Shown piece after piece: positions 19,273 to 29,628 of a stretch of 64,000 nucleotides of DNA. Both the position numbers and the translations under genes were made by a program. The notes below the pieces were generated by a model, which saw only the letters and a program-made list of their open reading frames with translations, was not told the DNA's origin and did not search any database. Positions within the stretch are counted from its first letter, which is position 1; every line of letters begins with the position of its first letter. Source of the stretch: Limnephilus marmoratus (lineage: Eukaryota > Arthropoda > Insecta > Trichoptera > Limnephilidae); assembly GCA_917880885.1 (NCBI GenBank), contig OU862907.1, forward strand, positions 67,017,072 through 67,081,071, written 5' to 3'.

Positions 19273-19531
19273 GGATACGTTTTAAGATTTTCACGGCCAA
19301 AAGCATTTTCGTTATTTGTTTTTGGGGTGTTATGCCGTGTTGCGCTACCTCCTTCTTTAGCCAACGTTTCGGACATCGTTGCAGTGTCCATCATCAGGGC
19401 AGATCCGGCAGATACATCTACCGGATCTGCCGGATCTGCCCTGATGATGGACACTGCAACGATGTCCGAAACGTTGGCTAAAGAAAGAGGTAGCGCAACA
19501 CGGCATAACACCCCAAAAACAAATAACGAAA
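19273..19531. mobile_element. 259-bp fold-back insert, Penelope-like, with hammerhead-like cores
   Basis: Bracketed by the 12-bp direct repeat ATACTATATATT (19261-19272 and 19532-19543). Arms 19305-19413 and 19425-19533 pair almost perfectly. Each arm contains a hammerhead-like core: CTGATGA, a GGACA/TGTCC stem, then GAAAC (plus strand 19441-19475; mirror copy 19363-19397 on the minus strand). Such minimal hammerheads are known from Penelope-like retroelement terminal repeats; assignment to that class is inference. Confidence 0.65.
19441..19475 (+). ncRNA. Hammerhead ribozyme-like core
   Basis: CTGATGA (19441-19447), stem II GGACA (19449-19453) with TGTCC (19463-19467), then GAAACGTT. Stem III would be the self-complementary ACGT without a loop, as in the small Penelope-associated hammerheads that act as dimers. 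GCC before and GGC after can form a short stem I. Confidence 0.55.
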
Positions 19532-19689
19532 ATACTATATATTATTTTAAATGATCAAATTGTGAAATAACATAAATCAATCAAATAAAATTTTTGAACC
19601 CGCAACCTTCGGGTTGCTGGTCGAGAGCTTTACCCCTCGACCGTGAAAGCCGTCGTACTGACCATTGCACTATTTTCTGTGTTTATCAG

Positions 19690-20155
19690 CTCTAATGTTC
19701 AAATTATCTAAGTGTCCCCTTCTTAATCTTACTCATTACTCATTATGCTTTCATCAGCCTTGCATTCTTCACGAATCTCCATATTTTTCACACAATAAAT
19801 GATATTGCCACACATTCGTCTCAGAGATCTCATTTGTACAGCATTCAGTCTACTTTCATCCCTTTTCATGCCTCACTGCCATACAACTTCAGGGAAGGTA
19901 CCATCACTCCATTGTGGACTGCTAGCTCCGCTTCTTTGGACAGTTTTTTGTTAGCGCCAACGGCATTCTGTCCTCCATTAATAATAATAACATTATATTT
20001 ATATAGCGCAGTTTTGTGACATTTCACTTCAAGTGCGTTACTCCACTAGTGATGCACTCCATTAATGGAGTAACCTGCATTTCCCCTTCTTTCAATATCT
20101 CTATCAGCCTTCCTGTCTCTCTAACGACGGCCCTCCACGCAGCTGGTTGAAGGAC
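19690..20155 (-). pseudogene. RTE-like LINE RT fragment
   Basis: Minus-strand remnant. The plus-strand text GGACAGTTTTTTGTTAGCGCC and TCAATATCTCTATCAGCC are complements of the conserved region (GKADRDIERRV...NK) seen better at 53095-53520. A microsatellite-like insert interrupts it near 19981-20060. Frames are broken. Confidence 0.65.
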
Positions 20156-20574
20156 ACCTTTTTTCCCTCTTAAGATGAAGTTATATGTGAAATCCTATTT
20201 AGATTAATCTTTACGACGAATCGGCTTACAATATGAACATCAAAAAATGTGCTACGGATAATTTGAAGCATTTCTATGTATTGGAATTTCAATAAAATTA
20301 TTATTAACATAACAAAAAATATAAGCGTAAACCACAAAAAAAATGTTTTTTTCATGACTTATCTATGAAGTAATACAAAAAACAATTTTCAAAAAATACC
20401 CCTTTATGGCTAAGACTATTTTTAAGGTTTTCTATGTTCTAACTTTTTTCGTTCTTATAAAATTATGCACAAAATAAATAAAAACCACTTTTTCGCTTAT
20501 TTGCCTCGTGCGAATAGGACGCTCGATTTTAAATTTTGCAGGCATGAGAATCGAAATATTTCTTGCTTTTATAT
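20156..20574. other. Unassigned AT-rich stretch
   Basis: No gene or repeat boundary recognised. Confidence 0.3.
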
Positions 20575-20714
20575 TCCTCTTAAGCCTTTTTACTTCCCAT
20601 CACTTCCTCTCCTTCCTTTCCCTAAAGAAGATCCTCCACACAGCACCCACAGAGATGACATTTGTCCCGATAGAAACTGTTTTGCCCAGGACAGTATGGA
20701 GCTAATGTAAAAAA
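20575..20714 (+). mobile_element. LINE-A 3' end copy
   Basis: CTTCCTCTCCTTCC, ATCCTCCACACAGC, a decayed inner stem and GGAGCTAATGT followed by an A-run. Confidence 0.65.
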
Positions 20715-21084
20715 AAGATCTGCCTGTCTTTTCCTATGTCGCAGGTTGTTTTGCAAATTACGTTTGAAGACTGTAACCTTCTTAGAATCTGGTTAGGTAC
20801 TGCTTTCAAAAGACGCACCGCGTATGTAATTATATTCTTTTTAGGAATAAATAATGACGTGTTGCGAGAGCCGGTCGAAATATCGACCCATATTCAGAAA
20901 CTCGATTATTTCTACGTTTTATTTTGGCAATGGTGCCAATTTTCGTCGTGTAAGCCAAATATAGTGTTTTTATGTAATTTACCCCTTTGTGAGTTCTTGA
21001 AACTGATTGACAAGAACACACCCTTGAAAGGTGAAACATAATTCTGTAATAATTTATGATTAATAAATGAGAAAATGTTTAAAA
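20715..21084. other. Unassigned, contains opposed open frames
   Basis: An open frame of 101 codons (plus, 20736-21041) and one of 69 codons (minus, 20830-21039) overlap. Neither resembles a known family to me, and the flanks are repeats, so I do not call a gene. Confidence 0.25.
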
Positions 21085-21362
21085 AATTGTGTTATTATCT
21101 AACTTAAGATCAAAATTTCGTGTTATTATTTGACTTGTCTGCCAAATTTCGTGTTATTATGTTATTACGTAATTTAAGCGCCATGTTTCAGGTTATTGTC
21201 TAACTTATATGCCAAATTTCGTATTATTCACTAACATGGGTGCCGAAATTCATATTATTATTTAACTTAAGTGCCAAGTTTCATATTATTAACTAACGTA
21301 GGTGACATATTTCGTATTGTTATCTAACTTTTAAGTACCAAGTTTCGTGTTATTAACTAACA

Positions 21363-22191
21363 TTTATTTTATTTTTTATTTATTGCAACATTTATTATAA
21401 TTACAATTTTACAACAAATCTATAATTTTTTTTTTACAGGTATTTTTTTTTACTACCCTTCCATTTAAAGCATTTGCTTGTGTATGGAAGGGGAGTGTAC
21501 ATAAATGCTATTAGTTGTTATTAGTTATAAGTTAGTACTTAAATAATTAATTGTACATAAATATATGTGAGCTGCAGTATTTATTTGATAATGGTGTGAA
21601 TTTTTAAAAAAAAAGAAAGAATGTAATGGAAAACTAAGGATATTTGTAAGATTAATTGACAGTAATTTTTTTCTTAAGAATATTTTTAAAATGTCTCTTG
21701 ACAGAGAGCAATATTCGGGTTTTATCATTAATGCTTCTGATTTCTTCTGGTAGACGATTGAAAAAAGTTCTTCCCTGGTAAGTATAATGATGCTGTGCAA
21801 AAGACGTATTTAGTTTTGGGCATAGAAAAACATGTTTAAGTCGAGTTCTGTTTTCATTTAAAAATGGATATTTATCTTTTTCCTTTATAATTTGAATCAA
21901 TGAATTTTTAATATATAAATCTTTAAATGTGGGTACTTGAAATTCTTCAAACAGGCGTTCTGTTGGGTAGTCTAAGGATTTTTTTAATATAATTTTAATA
22001 ATTGTCCTTTGTACAATTTCTATTGGAAGAAGGTTACATTTATACGCGGATCCCCAACTAATAATAGCGTATTGTAGAGTGGATTGAACTAAGGCATAGT
22101 AGATTAAATATAGATTTTTTATCGACAGAAAATTTCTAATTCTTAAAAATATATATATTAATTTTCTGATTTTGTTTACATTGATGTCGCA
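21363..22191 (-). pseudogene. LINE-C copy, 5'-truncated
   Basis: Minus-strand fragment. The coding part (about 22190 down to the stop near 21655) reads KIRKLIYIFLRIRNFLS, ALVQSTLQYAIISWGSAYK, PTERLFEEFQVPTF and ends KNILKKKITVN. The frame looks intact over this span. It is a close relative of 38596-40756. The 3' UTR (21363-21654) contains AAGCATTTGCTTGTGTATGG and an A-rich end. It is inserted in the minisatellite array. Confidence 0.85.
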
Positions 22192-22544
22192 TTTCTTAGT
22201 ATTATCTAATTTAAGTGCTATTAACGAACGTCGATGTCAAATTTCCTATTATTATCTAACAAGTGCTAAGTTTCGTGTTATTAATTATTAACATAGGTGT
22301 CAAATTTCGTATAACCAACTTCAGTGTCAGATTTCATGTTATTAACTAACATAGGTGCCAAATTTCATATTATTATTTAACTTAAGTACCAAGTTTCATG
22401 TTATTAACTAACACAAGTGTCAAATTTTGTATTGTTATCTAACTTAAGTATCAAGTTTCGTATTATTATATAACTTAAGTGCCAAGTTTCGTGTTATTAA
22501 CTAAAATAGGTGCCAAATTTCATGTGCTAAGTTTCGTGTTATTA

Positions 22545-23155
22545 TATGGGCCGGAATGCTCTCAAGGCGGTTCTACCACTGTAGCGAAGATGTCAGAAAA
22601 TTATTATTCAAGACATACTGTACTGCCCTGTATACGTCTGAACTGTGGACACAATACCCAGCAGCGCAATGGGACAAACTGAGAGTGTGCTACAATAACG
22701 CATACAGGCAACTTATGCAACTACCGAGGTTCTGCAGTGCCTCCACGATGTTTACCGAGGGGAGGGTGCACTCATTCCCAGCCTTACTTCGCCACCGACT
22801 AGCCAGTTTCTGGAGCAGGATACGAACTTCAACCAATATCATTGTCGTGGCTGCATCCGAGTGGCTCAGTTCCCCAATAAATGAGCGATGGATGCAGATG
22901 ATGAGGCGACCTCCATGATGGACGATCCCAAAATATCTTTTTATCTTTTATTTTTAATTCTGTCTACTTATTATTTATTTTAATTTTATGTTTATTTTTT
23001 GTTATTTGTGTGATGAATTTTGTTTTCATTTTATGTTTTAATTAGGTACTTACCTATATTTAATTTTTTTTTCTTTTATAGTTGTTTATGTAATATGGCA
23101 GACTGGGATTGCACTACCCTCCCAGTCCTGCTGGAATAAAAACTTAAATAAATAA
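22545..23155 (+). pseudogene. LINE-G C-terminal fragment
   Basis: Open frame 22547-22918: MLSRRFYHCSEDVRKLLFK, TALYTSELWTQYP, CYNNAYRQLMQLPRFCSAS and ...WMQMMRRPP then stop. This is the post-catalytic part of a LINE ORF2. The 3' UTR has CCCTCCCAGTCCTGCTGGAA and ends in (AAATA)n near 23140-23155. It is inserted in the minisatellite array. Confidence 0.85.
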
Positions 23156-23377
23156 ATAAAAAATATGTAACTTAAGTGCCAAATTTCGTGTTATTAACTG
23201 AAATAGGTGCCAAATTTCATATTATTATCTAACTTAAGTGCTAAGTTTCGTATTGTTATGTAACTAAAATGCCAATTTTCGTGTTATTAACTTAAGTGCC
23301 AAGTTACTCGTACGTGCTATTAACGAACGTAGATGCCATATGAGTATTTCTTATTTTTATCTAACTTAAGTGTCGTT

Positions 23378-24180
23378 ATTTTTTTTATTTTTTTTTTTAT
23401 TTTTTTTTATTTATTTATTCAACGCCCAGAGGGCTTTTACATGTTTGGTAGTACAATGATGACAGATGATTTTTCAATAGATAATGAAATAACAAAAATA
23501 AAATTAGATAAAAAATGCACACAAGTCACAACAATACAAAAAAAAAAAAAATACAGCAATTTGATAAGTTTACAAAAATACACATATGTTTAGTAATAGT
23601 TTTGGAATATGTTTTTTACAACATCCACAAAATTCGCCAAGTTGATGTTAAATATGTCGACATCACCTAAGTACTGATTCCCCATAGTGTGAAATCGTTG
23701 TATAGGAGAGTGGGCAATGTAGTTCCGCTTGTGAATGCTGCAGTAGAATAATGTATTTTGTCGCGTGGTTACTGTCGGTATTCGTAAGTTTATGAGTTGT
23801 AGGAGTTCGCAACAGTCGAATTTAGAGTTAAGTATTTTGAATAAAAATGTTAAGTCGTTTATTTTACGGCTGTCTTCTAGTGTATGTATTTTTAGAATAT
23901 TTAGTAATAGATTATATTTTAAGTCTTCTAATGGGATACTTAATTTAAAATTTATAAAACGCAGAAATTTTTTTTGTATTCGCTCAATATTATTAACATG
24001 AATTTTGTAAGATGGAGACCAAACTACCGAGTTATATTCAATTTGGCTTCTAACTAGAGATATATATATATAATAGTTTAATGGCTTCTATGGAACTAAA
24101 GTTTTTAGTTGTTCTTAATACGAAGCCTAGTATTTTCATACCTTTGTTCATAATTTGGTGGATATGATTTGCGAAACTTA
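23378..24180 (-). pseudogene. LINE-D C-terminal fragment
   Basis: Minus-strand continuous frame from about 24178 to the stop at 23590-23592, without an initiating Met: MNKGMKILGFVLRTTKNF, LVRSQIEYNSVVWSPSYK, YIAHSPIQRFHTMGNQYL and DVDIFNINLANFVDVV. These are standard ORF2 C-terminal elements. The 3' end is TGTAAAAGCCCTCTGGGCG plus (AAATA)n (23378-23440). Relatives: 43190-44240 and 53580-53706. Confidence 0.85.
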
Positions 24181-24345
24181 GTTATGTAACTTAAGTGCCA
24201 AAATTTGTGTTCTTATGTAACTTAAGCGCGAATTTTATCGTATCATAAAACTTATTAATTCTATATTACTATGTAATTTGTTTCAAGTGGATAATTTCTT
24301 TTTATATATTTAGATAATTGTTTGTTTGTTTTAGCAGTAGCCGGC

Positions 24346-24514
24346 ATGGAGACACCGGCAGTGACCGGAGGGGCGAGGCTTGAGCCGCGGGGGCTGGACG
24401 AGGAGGGGCGCGGGGACCCTGCCCACCCGGCGGAGAGAGAAGGGCAAGGGGAAGGTGTGGACGAAGCCGTAGAGCTGCCGCTGCTGCCGCCCATCGGCGA
24501 GGGGCACAAGAGAG
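24346..24514 (+). CDS. Monocarboxylate transporter-like gene, coding exon 1
   Basis: First coding exon of a host SLC16/MFS transporter. ATG at 24346 (CCGGCATGG, G at +4) opens 56 codons plus one base before the donor G|GTCAGT at 24515. The peptide is a Pro/Glu/Gly-rich, hydrophilic cytoplasmic N-terminus (METPAVTGG ... GEGHKR) with no membrane segment. The exon is GC-rich in AT-rich surroundings. TTTTAG/CAG/TAG just upstream (24331-24340) may be a splice acceptor, so a 5' untranslated exon is likely further upstream. The phase matches exon 2 (V57 is split). Confidence 0.85.
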
Positions 24515-24621
24515 GTCAGTCTAACCATCTATATATTACCTCACAAGACAGGTGAATCTATAGGACAGAATTTACAGGTTTATCCCGCGACAAAATATCC
24601 CCCAACAAAATTTCTACTAAA

Positions 24622-24645
24622 ACTTAACCTAACCTAACCTAACAA
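24622..24645. repeat. Short CCTAA run
   Basis: TTAACCTAACCTAACCTAAC, four units of the insect-type telomeric pentamer. Similar runs at 56826-56846, 62297-62410 and 63085-63128. They are too short and too scattered to be a telomere. Confidence 0.7.
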
Positions 24646-24766
24646 AAAATGGGACAAAATAATACAGACATCCTGTAAAGTCAATCGAACAGTATTAATA
24701 GGGTAGCGTCTGCTGGTTTGAATTTCAGAATCCGGCTTCGAGTGCATGTCTGACGCCACACCTAAT

Positions 24767-25340
24767 AATCTAGTATCTTTCAACGGTAGCAATCTTCCGA
24801 ACAGGCCCTCCATTGATATGCTTGGTGTAGCTCTAAGTGACCAGCTCAGGTATGGGGGCTCCATCAAAGCCAGAGTTAAGTTAGCCTCCCAAAAACTGGG
24901 CGTACTGTACAGGGCCCGCAGATACTTTAATAGTACCCAACTGCTAACTTTGTACAAACCACAGGTGCGCCTCACGGTTGAATTTGACAGCCACCTCTAG
25001 TCTGGAGCTCCAAAATACCTGAAAAATACCCTCGACTCAGTGCAGAAACGGGCGGTCCGCTTAATAGATTCTCCCATCTTAACAGACGGATTACATTCTT
25101 TAGAGCCCAGGCGTCGGGTGGGAATGATATCCATGTTCTACCGGTATTTCAATGGAAGATGCTCCGAGGAACTAGCGTCATTGAACCCTTCGGCACCGGT
25201 GCATAGTCGGGAAACATGCCAAACGCGTGCCCAACATTTGTACACGGTTGACATTTGTCACATGAGAACGGGTCGTTTCTTCGACTCGTTCTTGTATTCA
25301 ACAGCTCGGCTGTGGAATCATTTGCCGGTGTCTGGGGTCT
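24767..25340 (+). pseudogene. LINE-A RT C-terminal fragment, truncated at both ends
   Basis: Starts NLVSFNGSNLPNRPSIDM, continues LASQKLGVLYRARRYF, has an in-frame stop after DSHL (CACCTCTAG near 24996), resumes GAPKYLKNTLDSVQKRAVRL and ends at LWNHLPVSGV. The 3' UTR and stem-loop are missing, so the insertion is incomplete or was cut by the following repeat. Confidence 0.85.
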
Positions 25341-25674
25341 AGTACTTTAAAATCAATAACTTTACAAATATTGGATCGATAGGCTAAACTACCGGTGATT
25401 ATATACCGTTTTTCCGAGCACGGCCGCACTGTTGATGGCCTGACCGATATTGACAGGGAATAAATAAGAAATTGATATACGCTGGCAACACTAGCGGATC
25501 TTTTTATGGATTTAAATTCCTTAATTGAAACACTAACTTTAATGATGTACATTGGCACTTCGCGTGTACTTTTTGAGATTAAACGGGAGTTAATTAGTTA
25601 ATGAGGTCTTTAGTCGTATTTGAACCATGCTGTTTCTCCAAGATCAAATGGTTTTTTTAAATTTTTTTTTATTT
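25341..25674. repeat. Repeat shared with 32280-32400
   Basis: GACAGGGAATAAATAAGAAA and GATATACGCTGGCAACAC (25451-25490) match the reverse complement of 32300-32360. Family unknown; no coding. Confidence 0.5.
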
Positions 25675-26112
25675 TACATTAGCTCCACACAGGATGCCCT
25701 TAAGAAAATAATTTCCGCCAGGGCCTATGTAATCTTTGGGGTTGCTGTGTGGTGTGTCGTTTTAGGAAAGGAAGGAGAGGAAGTTCTGGGAAGGAAAAAA
25801 AGTAAGAGGGGTGGGTAGGAATTTGGGGGTCAGTGTATCCAGGAGTGACAGACGTATAAATCCATCCCTCCCACTGCGATACAAGGCGATGCTCCGAGAG
25901 TACGACTGAATAAGTCAAAGCGAATCCCTCAACCATTCTCTCCCTATGCGGCCCGCCAAGCAGTAGGTGGGCACACGCATCCGCCACCAAGATCTAAACA
26001 ATCCTCACCCCATGAACCCGGGCACCCCTGCTAAGTCACCAAACGTACCTTGCCACTTGGAGTGACCTATGGCAGAGGTGTTCGATATCCAATAAATGGT
26101 TCCCGGGGCGGT
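25675..26112 (-). mobile_element. LINE-A 3' UTR, near complete
   Basis: Minus-strand tail with the stem-loop (25680-25760), CTCCCACTGCGATACAAGG, CGGCCCGCCAAGCAG, CACCCCATGAACCCGGGCAC and GGTTCCCGGGGCGG at 26098. It adjoins a separate repeat at 26113. Confidence 0.8.
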
Positions 26113-26230
26113 GGTTGCATCTAATATGCATTATTTATGTCTATGGATCGCATATACGAATTCTTTCATTTCTAAAAGCTTCGTTAGTTCAATCCGTTCA
26201 TTAAATAAGTAATAATTTTATCGATCCGAT
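26113..26230. repeat. Repeat shared with 30025-30105
   Basis: CTTCGTTAGTTCAATCCG with TTCATTAA and a GCATTATT segment match the reverse complement near 30030-30100. In both places it lies next to a LINE-A tail. Confidence 0.55.
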
Positions 26231-26393
26231 ATTAGTAGCCGGTTAGTGATTGAGTTGGCATCGCGTTTGGGTCCCACCGAGGCTTTCCGTGTTCGATTCC
26301 TGGGCTGGCTAAGTCCTCCACCACGACACAAGCAACACTTTCGGCTTACTGTGATGGTAGTAGGAGATTTTCAAATATTGTCGAGTTATTATT

Positions 26394-26810
26394 GACGGCA
26401 GGCGTAGTCCAGCGGTAAGGCTCTTGACTTGCAATCCAAAGGTCGCGGGATCGAATCCCGGCGTGGCAAATAAATTTTATTTGATTAATTTGTGTTATTC
26501 ACAATTTACTCATTTAAAATAAAATATAGTATATTTGCGACACGTTCCAAAGTGGAAGATACTCTCAGTATCGCCCTGGTGTAAGACCACCATTCAGAAT
26601 TGAAACGTTGCTTGAAATGGATTTAGCCGTGTTTGGTGACCAGATCTGAATGGCCAGGTACTTCTTCACCTTCCTCTTCCCTATCTCCTTCCCCTTCCCA
26701 CTACCTTCAGCCCCACAACGTACCCCAATTGGGGATGCCATAGTCTCACTGGCTCCAGACGGGAGCAATTGGGGCTTATGTGCGGTATTCATATGTTAAA
26801 AAAAAAATAT
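26394..26810 (+). mobile_element. SINE-T, full-length tRNA-derived SINE
   Basis: A tRNA-related head (A-box-like TAGTCCAGCGGTAAGG at 26405-26420; B-box-like CGGGATCGAATCCCG near 26446-26460), a body with TTATTTGATTAATTTGTG, GTTCCAAAGTGGAAGATAC and GCCATAGTCTCACTGGCTCC, and a poly-A tail at about 26800-26809. This is the standard layout of a Pol III SINE. Other copies: 19006-19660, 28862-29135, 45190-45410, 46045-51140 (split) and 61420-61660. Confidence 0.8.
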
Positions 26811-27130
26811 TCGTAACCCCGGAATGTTTGTCTTTCTTTAAAAAAAATAATTACAAAGTTTTTTTCCTGATATTGTTAAGTTATCGATTTGACCGTACTA
26901 GACCCCTGATCATAATTAAATTGTCTTACTTCCTCTACGTAAAGTCCTTGGCTCCGTTGCTAGAAGCAGCGAGTTCTTTGTGTTATTTCTCAGAAAAGGT
27001 TGAAATGGTCCCATTATGGTTAAATTCTCGTAAACAGTCATGATTGGTATAAGAAACTGTTATTGCGTACTTGCGGGCGTACAGGGTAACTGGTATTTGC
27101 CACGCTAATTCATTATCATCATAAAAAGGT
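26811..27130. other. Unassigned stretch
   Basis: No gene or repeat signature recognised. Confidence 0.3.
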
Positions 27131-27179
27131 TTATGCGTTACTTGTATATGAGGGAATATACATACTACTCATTCCTGTA

Positions 27180-27622
27180 TCCATCATTGTTCTTAACAGG
27201 AATGCTCGATCTTAATGCCTTAGAAGCCCGCCGAAAAATATTTTTGGGGAAACATTTTTTTAAGTTGTTCTCCGGTACTGTACTGAATCCACCTATGTTA
27301 AAGGAGATTAACCTATATGTCCCAAACGCGTATACTCGTGGGAGATCCCGCGCACTTTTTTATGCTCCGAAAGTGAGAACTTCTTCCTTTCAGAATGCCC
27401 CATTAAATAGAGCAATTCAACTGCTTAACGATTCTGCATTGAGCATTGACATCTTCAATGTTACCTATAGAGAGTTCAGTAACTATCTTTTGACATACGT
27501 CTCAACATAGTGAAACTGCCCGCTTGGACTTTTTTTTCTCTTATATTTTGTAATCTTCTCCGTAATAATTTGGTGTATAACTGTTTTGTGGAGAACCTGA
27601 AAAAATAAATAAATAAATATTT
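27180..27622 (+). pseudogene. LINE-H C-terminal fragment
   Basis: Open frame 27200-27510 (MLDLNALEARRKIFLGKHFF, TRGRSRALFYAPKVRT, NDSALSIDIFNVTYREFSNY then stop), the usual end of a LINE ORF2. The 3' UTR has CCGCTTGGAC and GAACCTG followed by (AAATA)n at 27600-27622. No catalytic domain remains. Confidence 0.75.
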
Positions 27623-27696
27623 TGGTTTTGCCAGATGGTAGTCTGAAAAATTGTTAAATGATGTCACTTAAAATTGTACAGAAGTACATCAATTTC

Positions 27697-27925
27697 TTGA
27701 AGTAAAAATTTTTTTAGCACTATTATGATTTGAAACTCGATGAAACGAAAAAAAACCACACTAAAAAAAGACAAACACATACATCTACAGGATTAAGCCT
27801 GCGAGAGAAGGAGAATGAATAATCGTTCTCATCTTTGTTCGGTGCTTCGTAGCCTCCCGACTCTTATCTAGTTAGTTTTCTGAGGGTTTCACTTCTACCG
27901 CGTATGAACTGAACACATGTAATTT
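27697..27925 (+). repeat. R230 unit
   Basis: A complete unit from AAAATTTTTTTAGCAC through ATCTACAGGATTAAGCC and GGTGCTTCGTAGCC to GGGTTTCACTTCTACCGCG. Confidence 0.75.
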
Positions 27926-28049
27926 TTTTATTTCTTTTAGGGCAATGCTTGCTTTTATAATTCCCACGGCACGGCAACGGCTCGTGGCATCTCGTTTCTT
28001 TAATACGAGTGAGGGAGATGCAAGAAAATTATTATCTTTTTTCTTAGGA

Positions 28050-28460
28050 GCAAGCAGACATACGTACATTGTCTGTCTCACTATTATTTTATGTGTAAGA
28101 AAGAGCTGCAGCATCATTACATTGTATAAAATGAAGTCGCTCAAAATGTGTGTGCGCATAGATCTTTTAAACTACGCCACGGATTTTCATACGGTTTTCA
28201 CCAATAGATAGAGTGATTCAAGAGGAAGGTTTATGTGTATAATACATGCTTATTATAGTAGAGAAAAGCCGAAAAATTCAAATATTCAATTCAGGCAGCG
28301 GGCAGCTGGCAAGCGGGTGATGTGGATTTTATAAAGGTTGGGTAATGGCGTTGTGTTTAGTTAGCCATAGCAACGTGTGGCCGGGTCTGCTAGTTATTGT
28401 GATAAAGAAACCAATGTTTATTGCATTTCTGTGCCGTCGCCGTGCCGTAGCTGAGTTAAA
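28050..28460. repeat. Repeat split by a Helitron; related to 51340-51440
   Basis: AAGAAAGAGCTGCAG (28097-28111) and AATGTTTATTGC (28411-28422) are contiguous at 51365-51410 but are separated here by the Helitron 28114-28393. Confidence 0.65.
28114..28393 (+). mobile_element. Hel-2 Helitron with confirmed target site
   Basis: Starts A^TCATTACATTGTATAAAATG and ends GGCCGGGTCTG CTAG^T. Contains GGTTTTCACCAATAGATAG and GGGCAGCTGGC. The empty site is at 51380/51381 (GCAGTA^TTATAAC). Confidence 0.8.
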
Positions 28461-28499
28461 AAACTCATTTTATATCATACAATTTATGAGACTCAATTT

Positions 28500-28868
28500 A
28501 GGAGGCGGGTATGGGTACCGCCACTCCGGAAGCCATTTATTGAATAATAAACAGCCCTAGGTCTACCACGTTTGGTAACTTAACAGAAGTTCCCGGGTAC
28601 ATGGGGTGAAGTTGGTCTAGGCCTTGGCGGCCAACCTGTTGCGTGGCGGGCTGGATCGGGATGACTGGTTGAGGGAAAAATTTTGACCTCTCCAGCTTTG
28701 CACCGCAGTGGAGGGATGGATTCATAGGTACATCACTCCTGGAACCACCCCTCATACCCCTTTTCTTAACAGAACTTCCTCTCTTTACTACACCTGAAAA
28801 AGACCTCCATACAGCATCCCTAAAGATGACAAGGACCACGGGAATTTTTTTGGAGCTAATGTAAAAAA
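28500..28868 (+). mobile_element. LINE-A 3' UTR copy
   Basis: GGAGGCGGGTATGGGTACCG through CCGGGTACATGGGGTGAAG to the decayed stem-loop and GGAGCTAATGT plus A-run. A deletion removed part of the inner stem near 28830. Confidence 0.75.
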
Positions 28869-29135
28869 ATATGTGGATACCGCACAAGAATCCCATCTGT
28901 TCCCGTTTGGAGCCAGTGAGACTATGGCATCCCCAATGGGGGTATGTTGTGAGGCTGAAGGTAGTGGGGAAGGGAAAGAGATGGGGAGACCTGGCTATTC
29001 AGATCTGGTCACCAAACACGGCTCAATCCATTGCAACCAACGTTTCATTTCAGAATGGTGGTCTTACACCAGGTCGATACTAAAAGTATCTTCCACTCTG
29101 GAACGTGCCGCAAATATACTATATATTATTTTATT
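28869..29135 (-). mobile_element. SINE-T copy lacking the tRNA head
   Basis: Minus-strand SINE-T body (GCCAGTGAGACTATGGCATC, GATCTGGTCACCAAACACGG, GATACTAAAAGTATCTTCC). It abuts the LINE-A A-tail. Confidence 0.7.
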
Positions 29136-29402
29136 TTTAATGGTAGCTTTAATTATTACTAAATCTGTAATTAGTTTGAATAATATTTTTATTTTGTGCG
29201 TTTGGTACATGATTTTCCAAACGCCCTGTACACTCAATGTTATTTTGATCGGACCAATCTGTATAATTGAAACGCAGCAGGCATTAAAGTACCCGCACGT
29301 GTACAGCCTTCAGCATTTTTTGCTGAACGTGAACACGAAACGGCTACGCCTTTTTCATACTAAACTTGAATTTTGATTTGAGGCCAAAATAAATAATTAT
29401 TT
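29136..29402. other. Unassigned stretch
   Basis: No supported gene. Several weak open frames only. Confidence 0.3.
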
Positions 29403-29628
29403 TTGAAGTGAAAACTTCTTTAGCACCCCGCTGTGATTTGAAACTCGATGAAACGCAAACGACACTAAAAAGAGACAAACATATATGTCTGTAGGATTTA
29501 GCCTGCGAGCGAGTGAGTTAGAATAATCGGTCTCTTTGTGTGGTTGTTCGTAGCCTCCCCACTATTTGTCTACTTTAGTTTTCTGAAGGTTGCACTTCTA
29601 CCGCATGTGAATTTCACACTCTGATTTT
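29403..29628 (+). repeat. R230 unit
   Basis: GTGAAAACTTCTTTAGCACC through GTAGGATTTAGCCTGCGAGC to GCACTTCTACCGCATGTG. Confidence 0.75.

Larger units (their letters stand above)
19006..19660 (-). mobile_element. SINE-T (tRNA-derived) split by a fold-back insert
   Basis: Minus-strand SINE: the tRNA-like head lies at 19590-19660 (minus strand GGTCGAGGGGTAAAGCTC, B-box-like GGTTGCGGGTTCAA) and the body runs to the A-rich tail near 19006-19016. The insert 19273-19531 with a 12-bp duplication interrupts it. Full-length reference copy: 26394-26810. Confidence 0.75.
21085..24240. repeat. Minisatellite array interrupted by three LINEs
   Basis: Irregular repeats built from TTATTATCTAACTTAAGTG, CCAAGTTTCGTG, TTATTAACTAACATAGG and TGCCAAATTTC, at 21085-21362, 22192-22542, 23156-23377 and 24181-24240. 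The unit is about 30 bp with alternating variants. Three different LINEs interrupt it. Confidence 0.8.

Noticed and set aside
20736..21041. 101-codon frame and opposed minus frame
   Set aside because: Unrecognised, flanked by repeats, no start or splice context.
26394..26470. Functional tRNA gene
   Set aside because: The tRNA-like head is followed by a SINE body and A-tail, and several copies exist; the cloverleaf is imperfect.
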